Assembly: GCA_050258235.1 (NCBI GenBank)
Contig: JBLMYK010000110.1
Location: forward strand, 1 to 5,994
DNA length: 5,994 nucleotides
From: JAKOQB01 sp050258235
GTDB taxonomy: Bacteria > Pseudomonadota > Gammaproteobacteria > Burkholderiales > Burkholderiaceae_F
Direction: 5' to 3'
The translations under genes and the position numbers were made by a program. Position 1 is the first letter of the stretch. Every line of letters begins with the position of its first letter. Under the pieces are notes generated by a model. That model was not told where the DNA came from, ran no database searches, and saw nothing but the letters and a program-made list of their open reading frames with translations. Shown here one piece after another: positions 1 to 5,121 of the stretch.

Positions 1-387
1 AATCCGGACCGGCGCGCACTGGTCACCCGGCTGCGCCAGCACGTGACCGCGGAGAAGCACGCGCGCTCCGCCAACGACGTGCGCGCGATCGTGCGCATGT
101 CGGGCGAGTTCCACATCCTGCTCGCGGAGATGGCCGGCAATGCCTCGCTGGCGCGCGCGATGCGCGAACTGGCGACGCTGACCTGCCTGATCATCGCGCT
201 GTACGACAAGCCATCGGTGCCGCATTGCCTCGGCGATGAACACGGCGAGATCGTCGACGCGATCGCGGCCGGCGAAGGCAGACGCGTGGCGAACCTGATG
301 GTCGAGCACCTGAACCACGTCGAGGAGGGCCTCGACCTTACGGTGACCGAGGAAACGCCGGTCGATCTGGAGGCGGCACTCAAGTGA
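1..387 (+). CDS. GntR-family transcriptional regulator, C-terminal FCD domain (5' end outside window)
   Basis: This is the C-terminal part of a one-component DNA-binding regulator; the reading frame is open from base 1, so the winged-helix DNA-binding domain lies upstream of the window. About 128 residues are visible, all helical FCD (FadR C-terminal) effector domain. Landmarks, counted from the first codon, are the helix with FHxLLAEMAGN (His38), EHGEIVDAI (His81) and EHLNHVEEG (His103). The spacing of these three histidines fits the metal/ligand site of FCD domains. The usual Asp four residues before the first His is Ser34 here. In this family FCD domains bind small carboxylates or a metal and so control catabolic operons. 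The stop codon overlaps the next gene's GTG start (GTGA, 384-387), so the two are co-transcribed and probably act in one pathway. An internal GTG at 43 is not the true start, since the domain continues upstream of it. The family is clear; the effector is unknown. Confidence 0.85.
   Translation, partial: NPDRRALVTRLRQHVTAEKHARSANDVRAIVRMSGEFHILLAEMAGNASLARAMRELATLTCLIIALYDKPSVPHCLGDEHGEIVDAIAAGEGRRVANLMVEHLNHVEEGLDLTVTEETPVDLEAALK
369..373 (+). promoter_or_regulatory. Ribosome binding site for the racemase-fold gene
   Basis: GGAGG lies 10 bases before the GTG start at 384, inside the last codons of the GntR gene. It supports the GTG start and suggests translational coupling through the GTGA overlap. 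Confidence 0.6.
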
Positions 388-1118
388 GCCTGGACCGGCG
401 CGTGCGCCTCGGCATGCTGACGCCGTCGTCGAACACGACGCTCGAGCCCGTGACCGCGCGCATGCTGGCCGGCCTGCCCGATGTCACCGCGCACTTCGGC
501 CGCTTCCGCGTCACCGAGATCGGGCTGAGCGCGCGCGCGCTGGGTCAGTTCGACTTGTCCCCGATGCTCGCCGCGGCCGATCTGCTCGCCGATGCGAAAT
601 GCGACACGATCTGCTGGAACGGCACCTCGGCCGGTTGGCTCGGCTTCGAGCGCGACCGGCAGCTTTGCGCTGCAGTCGAGGCGCGCACCGCCACGCGCGC
701 CAGTAGCGTCGTGCTGGCACTGGACGAAGTCTTCAAGGCGACCGGCGTGAAGCGTTTCGGCCTAGTGTCTCCGTACACCGACGACGTACAGGCTGCGATC
801 GCCGCCAATTTCGGCCGTGAGGGCTACACCTGTATCGCCGAGCGCCACAGCAGCATCCGCGTGAACTTCGATTTCGCGACGATCTCGCCCGCGACGACCG
901 CCGCAATGATCCGTGAGGTCGCCCGCGCCGCGCCCGAAGCGGTCGTTGTCCTTTGCACGAACATGGATGGCGCGACGATCGCCGATGCGCTGGAGCGCGA
1001 ACTCGGCATTCCAATCTATGACTCGATCGCGATCGCGCTGTGGGCTGCGCTGCGCGTGGCCGGTGTGGCTCCGGCGCGCGTCGAGGGCTTCGGGAGGCTG
1101 TTCCGCGAACTGCAGTAG
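384..1118 (+). CDS. Asp/Glu racemase-superfamily enzyme, arylmalonate decarboxylase / maleate isomerase-like
   Basis: A 244-residue cytoplasmic enzyme of the Asp/Glu/hydantoin racemase fold, the full usual length of the maleate isomerase and arylmalonate decarboxylase (AMDase) branch. Near the N terminus, TPSSNTTLEP (residues 13-22) is the maleate-isomerase-type loop with Asn17. The first active-site loop reads CWNGTSAGWLG (77-87): where racemases and maleate isomerases have Cys before Thr-Ser, this protein has Gly80. Tyr131 in SPYTDDVQ matches the oxyanion-hole Tyr of AMDase, and VVLCTNMDG places the second catalytic residue at Cys191. The C terminus ends GFGRLFREL, close to the GYGRLF end of AMDase. 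A single Cys on one face is what AMDase uses to decarboxylate malonates; the Asn loop and the residues after Cys191 look more like maleate isomerase, so the reaction is uncertain. It follows the GntR gene with a 4-base overlap, so that regulator probably controls it. Family is sure; substrate is not. Confidence 0.85.
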   Translation: MSLDRRVRLGMLTPSSNTTLEPVTARMLAGLPDVTAHFGRFRVTEIGLSARALGQFDLSPMLAAADLLADAKCDTICWNGTSAGWLGFERDRQLCAAVEARTATRASSVVLALDEVFKATGVKRFGLVSPYTDDVQAAIAANFGREGYTCIAERHSSIRVNFDFATISPATTAAMIREVARAAPEAVVVLCTNMDGATIADALERELGIPIYDSIAIALWAALRVAGVAPARVEGFGRLFRELQ

Positions 1119-1125
1119 GCCGAGG

Positions 1126-1159
1126 TGAGAGAATCCGCGGCCGCAACCGCGACCTCTCA
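1126..1159. terminator. Possible two-way hairpin between convergent genes
   Basis: Between the convergent stops (TAG at 1116-1118, plus; TGA at 1159-1157, minus) there is an inverted repeat. TGAGAG (1126-1131) pairs with CTCTCA (1154-1159), and CGCGG (1136-1140) pairs with CCGCG (1147-1151), leaving a 4/2-base internal loop and a 6-base apical loop. Its place between convergent genes suits a shared terminator. There is no T-run on either side and the stem is interrupted, so it may be weak or fortuitous. One arm contains the minus-strand stop codon. Confidence 0.3.
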
Positions 1160-1924
1160 GGCCTTCGTCAGCACCGCCTGCAGGAACTCGCGCGTGCGCG
1201 CGTGCTGCGGCCGATCGAAGATCCGGTCGGGCGGGCCGGACTCGAGCATGACACCGTGGTCCATCACGTCGACCTCGTCGGCCACTTCGCGGGCGAAGCC
1301 CATCTCGTGCGTGACGACCATCATCGTCATGCCTTCGCGCGCCAGGTCCTTCATCACCTGCAGCACCTCGCCGACCAGTTCCGGGTCGAGCGCCGAGGTC
1401 GGCTCGTCGAACAGCATCACCTTCGGCCGCATCGCCAGCGCGCGGGCGATCGCCACGCGCTGCTTCTGCCCGCCGGACAGCGTTGCCGGATAAGCATCCG
1501 CCTTGGCCGCCAGCCCCACCTTGTCGAGCAGTTCGCGCGCGCGCGCCTCGGCTTCGTCGCGCGCCAGGCCGAGCAGCCTGCGCGGGCCGATCGCGAGGTT
1601 GTCCAGCACCTTCAGGTGGTGGAACAGGTTGAACGACTGGAACACCATGCCGACCTGGGTGCGCAGCCGGTTCAGCTCGGCCTCGTGCAGCATGCGGCCC
1701 TGGTCGACCAGCGTCTGGCCGCAGATCTCGATCGTGCCGCCGTCGGCGACCTCCAGCCCGTTGCAGCAGCGCAGCAGCGTGCTCTTGCCCGATCCGCTCG
1801 GGCCGATGATGACCTTCACCTGCGACGGCATCACCTCGAAGTTCACGCCGCACAGCACCTGCAGCGCGCCGAACGACTTGGTGATTCCGCGCGCGCGGAT
1901 CATCGGCTGACCGGCTGCGTTCAC
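1157..1924 (-). CDS. Polar amino-acid ABC importer, ATP-binding subunit (GlnQ/HisP type)
   Basis: The ATPase of a three-part importer; it works as a dimer on the inner face of the membrane. With the GTG start at 1924 it has 255 residues; from the alternative ATG at 1903 it has 248, which is the usual GlnQ length. Counted from that Met, all motifs are intact: Walker A GPSGSGKS (34-41), Q-loop Gln89 in MVFQSFNLF, signature LSGGQKQR (142-149), Walker B and catalytic Glu in MLFDEPTSALD (163-173), and switch His199 in VVTHEMGFAREVAD. The FNLFHHLKVLDN stretch is typical of the polar amino-acid uptake subfamily. The GTG start overlaps the permease stop by 4 bases (GTGA) and has GGGAG 7 bases before it, whereas the ATG has no ribosome site; family starts favour the ATG, so the start is undecided. 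Last gene of the operon. Confidence 0.93.
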   Translation of the reverse strand: MNAAGQPMIRARGITKSFGALQVLCGVNFEVMPSQVKVIIGPSGSGKSTLLRCCNGLEVADGGTIEICGQTLVDQGRMLHEAELNRLRTQVGMVFQSFNLFHHLKVLDNLAIGPRRLLGLARDEAEARARELLDKVGLAAKADAYPATLSGGQKQRVAIARALAMRPKVMLFDEPTSALDPELVGEVLQVMKDLAREGMTMMVVTHEMGFAREVADEVDVMDHGVMLESGPPDRIFDRPQHARTREFLQAVLTKA

Positions 1925-2589
1925 TGCACCGCTCCCGCGGCGCCGAGCTTGCGCTCCGCGATCCGCAGCGCCAGTCCGGTCAGGTTGGTCAGCACGAAAT
2001 ACACCAGCGCGATCGCGAGATAGACCTCCAGCGAGCGGTACGACGTGCTGATGATCTTCTGGCCTTCGTGCATGACGTCGGTGATCGTCAGCAGCGAAAC
2101 CAGCGACGAGTTCTTGATCAGTGCGACGAACTCGTTGCCAAGCGGCGGAATCATCCGGATCACCGCCTGCGGGACGATGATCTGCCACATCGCCATCCGG
2201 TACGGCATGCCGAGCGAACGCGCCGCTTCCATCTGCCCACGGTCGATCGACTGGATCGCGCCGCGCACGATCTCGGACACGTACGCGCCGCTGTACACGC
2301 CCATGCCGACCACGCCGCAGAAGAAGGCCGGCAGGTTGATGCCGAAGTGCGGCAGCCCGAAGAACCAGATGAACAGCTGCACCAGCAGCGGCGTGCCGCG
2401 GATGAACGACACGTACGCGCTGCAGATACCGTAAACGAGGCGCCGCGCCGGCTGCAGCCGGCCGAGACCGATCAGCAGGCCGAAGGCGCAGCCGAGCACG
2501 ATCGCGCCCGCCGTCACCTCGACGGTGACCAGCGTTCCGTGCGCGAGTTCGCGCCAGCCCGTCCAGACGGGCGTGAAATCGAAATCCAT
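1921..2589 (-). CDS. Polar amino-acid ABC importer, inner-membrane permease (HisM/GlnP family)
   Basis: A 222-residue integral membrane subunit forming the translocation channel, probably as a homodimer since the operon has only one permease gene. Hydrophobic segments are visible at about 18-43, 53-80, 88-105, 140-158 and 187-208, consistent with the five-helix HisM/GlnP/ArtM fold. The early loop SFIRGTPLLVQLF (61-73) is a family hallmark. The cytoplasmic coupling (EAA) loop runs from about MEAARSLGM (120-128) to IIVPQAVIRMIPPLGNEF (137-154), with the conserved Gly127, and contacts the ATPase. ATG at 2589 lies 18 bases after the binding-protein stop; no clear Shine-Dalgarno site is seen, so translation probably depends on coupling to the upstream gene. 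The stop overlaps the ATPase gene's GTG start. Length and motifs look complete. Confidence 0.93.
   Translation of the reverse strand: MDFDFTPVWTGWRELAHGTLVTVEVTAGAIVLGCAFGLLIGLGRLQPARRLVYGICSAYVSFIRGTPLLVQLFIWFFGLPHFGINLPAFFCGVVGMGVYSGAYVSEIVRGAIQSIDRGQMEAARSLGMPYRMAMWQIIVPQAVIRMIPPLGNEFVALIKNSSLVSLLTITDVMHEGQKIISTSYRSLEVYLAIALVYFVLTNLTGLALRIAERKLGAAGAVQ
1932..1936 (-). promoter_or_regulatory. Ribosome binding site favouring the GTG start of the ATPase gene
   Basis: On the minus strand GGGAG lies 7 bases before the GTG at 1924, within the last codons of the permease gene. It argues for the GTG start with a 4-base overlap over the downstream ATG at 1903, which has no purine-rich site at a suitable distance. 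Confidence 0.45.
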
Positions 2590-2607
2590 GCCGGCTGCGG
2601 TGGCCCG

Positions 2608-3339
2608 CTACAGGTACTTGTCGACCAGCTTCTGGTACGTGCCGTCGGCTTTCAGCTTCTTCAGCGCGTCGTTGAACTGGCGCAGCAGCTGCGGCTCGTC
2701 CTTGCGGATCGCGTAGCCGTATTCCTCGACGGTCAGCTGCTTGTCGAGCACCTGCAGCGTGCCGCGCGTGCGCGCGTAAAGCTTCGCCGCGGGCTTGCCG
2801 GTGACGGCGGCGTCGGCGCGGCCGATCTCGACGAGCTGGAACATCTCCTGGTTCTTCTCGACCTCGACGCGCTCGACCGCGGGGAAGTTGTCCTTCAGGA
2901 AGCCCACCGACTTGGTGCCGACCTGCACGGTGACCTTCTTGCCCTTCAGGTCCTCCGGACCCTTGATGCTGGTGTCGCCCTTGCGCGTCATGATCACCAG
3001 GCCGCCGGGATAGTACGGATCGGTGAAGTCGACCACCTTCTTGCGCTCGTCGGTGATGTAGATGGCCGAGGCGGCGACGTCGAAGCGCTTCGACAGCAGG
3101 CCCGGGATCAGGCCCTTGAAGTCGATGTCGATCCATTCGACCTTCTTGTTCAGCGTCTTCGCGATGGCTTCGATCAGGTCGACGTCGAATCCGGTGCGCT
3201 TGCCGTTCTCCGAGTACTCGAACGGCGGAAAGGTCGCATCGGTACCGACGCGGATCACGTCCTGCGCGCGTGCGAGGCCTCCGCATCCGAGTGCGACGAC
3301 GGCGCATAGCGCCAGCAATTCACGGCGAACCAGCTTCAT
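2608..3339 (-). CDS. Periplasmic solute-binding protein, family 3 (amino-acid type), with altered ligand site
   Basis: The 243-residue receptor of the importer. It has a signal peptide: basic MKLVRR, a hydrophobic stretch 9-21, and a likely cut after Ala-Arg-Ala (23-25) before Gln-Asp. The mature protein resembles E. coli GlnH along its length: GTDATFPPFEY (32-42), GFDVDLIEAIA (50-60), DFKGLIPGL (73-81), ITDERKKVVDFTDPYY (95-110) with the carboxylate-binding Arg99, and a GTYQKLVDKYL C terminus. Two ligand positions differ. The lobe-2 Asp that normally binds the alpha-amino group (DAVLHD in GlnH) is Gly181 in ADAAVTGKP, and the usual Gly-Met/Ile-Thr before ITxER is AIY (92-94). The ligand may thus not be a standard L-amino acid. 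ATG at 3339 is chosen because AGGAG (3350-3346) sits 6 bases upstream and the signal peptide begins there; an upstream extension to 3465 lacks both. First gene of the importer operon. Confidence 0.92.
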   Translation of the reverse strand: MKLVRRELLALCAVVALGCGGLARAQDVIRVGTDATFPPFEYSENGKRTGFDVDLIEAIAKTLNKKVEWIDIDFKGLIPGLLSKRFDVAASAIYITDERKKVVDFTDPYYPGGLVIMTRKGDTSIKGPEDLKGKKVTVQVGTKSVGFLKDNFPAVERVEVEKNQEMFQLVEIGRADAAVTGKPAAKLYARTRGTLQVLDKQLTVEEYGYAIRKDEPQLLRQFNDALKKLKADGTYQKLVDKYL

Positions 3340-3463
3340 GGGTGTCTCCTGGGAAGGGTGTTGACAGAAAATCATTCTTCGATCGGCTCGGCGCAGGCGC
3401 AGTATGGCGCCGGGAGCTTCGCGTGGCGCGCCGGCTTTGAGAAAGGCACGCCACACGTGAGGC
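3340..3463 (-). promoter_or_regulatory. Leader/promoter region of the amino-acid-type importer operon
   Basis: This 124-base stretch separates the dppA terminator from the first importer gene, so the importer promoter should lie here, transcribed on the minus strand. The AGGAG ribosome site is at 3350-3346. I find no convincing -35/-10 pair: the best -10-like hexamer is CATACT (around 3416-3411), with only a poor -35 match at the right distance. A short inverted repeat, GTGGCG (3423-3428) and CGCCAC (3449-3454), and the palindrome CACGTG (3454-3459) are possible operator elements, unproven. The region call rests on position, not on a recognised promoter. Confidence 0.35.
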
Positions 3464-3490
3464 AAGACGCCGGCGCACTGCCGGCGTCTT
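3464..3490 (-). terminator. Transcription terminator after dppA
   Basis: A perfect 11-bp inverted repeat, AAGACGCCGGC at 3464-3474 and its complement at 3480-3490, with a 5-base loop, begins 8 bases after the dppA stop. On the minus strand the stem is AAGACGCCGGC, loop AGTGC, GCCGGCGTCTT. The A/T bases at the stem ends supply a short T-rich end (TCTT) but no long U-run follows, a pattern common for intrinsic terminators in GC-rich proteobacteria. It also separates the dpp genes from the importer operon downstream, and may protect the 3' end of the dppA message. Confidence 0.75.
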
Positions 3491-3498
3491 CTACCGCC

Positions 3499-5121
3499 CT
3501 ACTCCTTGATGTCGACGCCGTAGAACGTGTGGCGTCCGAACGGCGACAGCTTGAAATCGATCACTTCCTTGCGCACCGGCTTGAGCTGCACCGCGTGCGC
3601 GATCGTGAACCAGGGCGCCTGTTCCTTGAAGATCACCTGCGCCTTCATGTACAGGTCGCTGCGCTGCTTCTGGTCCGATAGCGTCTTCGCCTTCAGCACC
3701 AGTTCCTCGAACGGCTGGTAGCAGAACTTGGCGACGTTGCTGCCGTTGGTCTTGGCCGATTCGCAGCCCAGCAGCGTGTACAGGAAGTTGTCCGGGTCGC
3801 CGTTGTCGCCGGTCCACCCGAGCATCCCCATCTGGTGCTCGCCATTTTGCATCCGCTTGCGGTACTCGCCCCACTCGAAGCTCTTGATCTCGGCGGTGAT
3901 GCCGACCTTGGCGAGATCGGCCTGCATCAGCTCCGCGATGCGCCGTGCGTTCGGGTTGTACGGCCGCTGCACCGGCATCGCCCACAGGTCGGTCGAGAAA
4001 CCATTCGGATAGCCGGCCTGCGCCAGCAGCTTCTTCGCCGCGGCCGGATCGTACGGATCGTCCTTGATCGCGTCGTTGTACGACCACATGCTGGGCGGAA
4101 TCGGGTTCTTCGCCGGCACGCCGGTGGACAGATACACGGCGTCGATGATCGCCTTCTTGTTGATCGCCATGTTGACGGCCTTGCGCACGCGCACGTCGTC
4201 GAACGGCTTCTTGGTCGTGTTGTACGCGAGGTAGCCGACGTTCAGTCCCGGCTGCTCCAGCACGGTGACGTTCGGGTCCTTGCGGATCGCGTCGAGGTCG
4301 GCCGGGTTCGGATACGGCATCACGTGGCATTCGCCCTTCTGCAGCTTTGCCCACCGCACCGACGCGTCCGGCGTGATCGCGAAGACCAGGTCGTCGATCT
4401 TGGCCTTGCCGCCCCAGAACTGCGGGAACGCTTTGTAGCGGATGATGGCGTCCTTCTGGTACTGCACGAGGTAGAACGGCCCGGTGCCGATCGGCTCCTG
4501 GTCGATCTTCTCCGGCGTGCCGGCCTTCATCATCGCGTCGGCGTATTCCTTCGACTGGATGCCCGCGTACTCCATCGCGAGGTTCGACAGGAACGGCGCC
4601 TCGGGGTGCTCGAGCGTGAAGCGCACCGTGTAGTCGTCGACTTTCTCGAGCGACTTGATCAGCTTCGGCATCCCCATGTCGTTGAAGTACGAATGGTTCG
4701 GGCTCGTGACCTTGAAGTACGGGTTCGATTCCTTCCACTGCCGCTCGATGCTGAAGATGATGTCGTCGGCGTTGAAGTCGCGCGTCGGCTTCCACGCGCG
4801 CTGGTTGTGCCACTTGACGCCCTTGCGCAGGTGGAACGTGTACACCTTGCCGTCCGGCGAGATCTCCCAGCGTTCGGCAAGTCCGGGCACCACGCGCGTG
4901 CCACCACGCTCGAAATCGACGATGCGGCTGTAGATCTGGCTGTTGGCGTCGAACGAGGTGCCCGTCGTGTTGACCGCCGGATAGAAGTTCTCTGGGCTGC
5001 CCTCCGAGCAGAACACCAGCGTCTTGGCGGCGAGCGGTGTCGCCGCTACCAGTGCCGGCAGCGCGATCGCTGCGGCAAGCGAGCGCAGCCGCGGGGCCTT
5101 GTGCAAATCGGACTTCTTCAT
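3499..5121 (-). CDS. dppA: DppA, periplasmic dipeptide-binding protein
   Basis: A 540-residue family-5 solute-binding protein that captures di- and tripeptides in the periplasm and delivers them to DppBCDF. It matches E. coli DppA almost end to end as I recall that sequence. The signal peptide has basic residues up to 13, a hydrophobic core at about 14-30, and a cut after Ala32 giving a mature KTLVFCSEGSPE start as in E. coli. Shared blocks include LAERWEISPDGKVYTFHLRKG (81-101), SKEYADAMMKAGTPEK (190-205), ITPDASVRWAKLQKGEC (249-265), MPVQRPYNPNARR (382-394) and GWTGDNGDPDNF (435-446). Arg386 and Asp439 sit where E. coli DppA holds the peptide termini, and the Cys pairs 38/265 and 453/467 match its disulfides. 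ATG at 5121 has GGAGG 6 bases before it and overlaps the dppF stop (ATGA). dppA is here last, not first, in its transcript. Confidence 0.96.
   Translation of the reverse strand: MKKSDLHKAPRLRSLAAAIALPALVAATPLAAKTLVFCSEGSPENFYPAVNTTGTSFDANSQIYSRIVDFERGGTRVVPGLAERWEISPDGKVYTFHLRKGVKWHNQRAWKPTRDFNADDIIFSIERQWKESNPYFKVTSPNHSYFNDMGMPKLIKSLEKVDDYTVRFTLEHPEAPFLSNLAMEYAGIQSKEYADAMMKAGTPEKIDQEPIGTGPFYLVQYQKDAIIRYKAFPQFWGGKAKIDDLVFAITPDASVRWAKLQKGECHVMPYPNPADLDAIRKDPNVTVLEQPGLNVGYLAYNTTKKPFDDVRVRKAVNMAINKKAIIDAVYLSTGVPAKNPIPPSMWSYNDAIKDDPYDPAAAKKLLAQAGYPNGFSTDLWAMPVQRPYNPNARRIAELMQADLAKVGITAEIKSFEWGEYRKRMQNGEHQMGMLGWTGDNGDPDNFLYTLLGCESAKTNGSNVAKFCYQPFEELVLKAKTLSDQKQRSDLYMKAQVIFKEQAPWFTIAHAVQLKPVRKEVIDFKLSPFGRHTFYGVDIKE

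Noticed and set aside
1137..1144. Palindromic GCGGCCGC between the convergent genes
   Set aside because: An 8-base GC palindrome is expected by chance in such GC-rich DNA; it is not flanked by attachment-site or insertion features.
762..1853. A minus-strand open frame spanning the racemase-fold gene and the ATPase gene
   Set aside because: It crosses a convergent junction and is out of frame with the ATPase; no signal of a real protein.
1157..3307. A single minus-strand open frame of over 700 codons covering the ATPase, permease and binding-protein genes, suggesting a fusion
   Set aside because: Only the last part (from about 1924) encodes recognisable protein; the upstream part is an arginine-rich out-of-frame reading of the permease and binding-protein genes, whose true frames carry clear family motifs.
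3361..3366. Perfect TTGACA on the plus strand, resembling a -35 box
   Set aside because: No -10-like hexamer lies 16-18 bases downstream and no plus-strand gene follows; probably chance.
3435..3463. Possible sigma-54-type promoter (minus strand TGGCGTG...TTTC)
   Set aside because: The -24 element is imperfect and the -12 GC is missing at the required spacing.
3340..3465. Upstream extension of the family-3 binding protein to a start near 3465
   Set aside because: It would bury the AGGAG ribosome site and the signal peptide inside the protein and begin inside the dppA terminator; the ATG at 3339 explains both.
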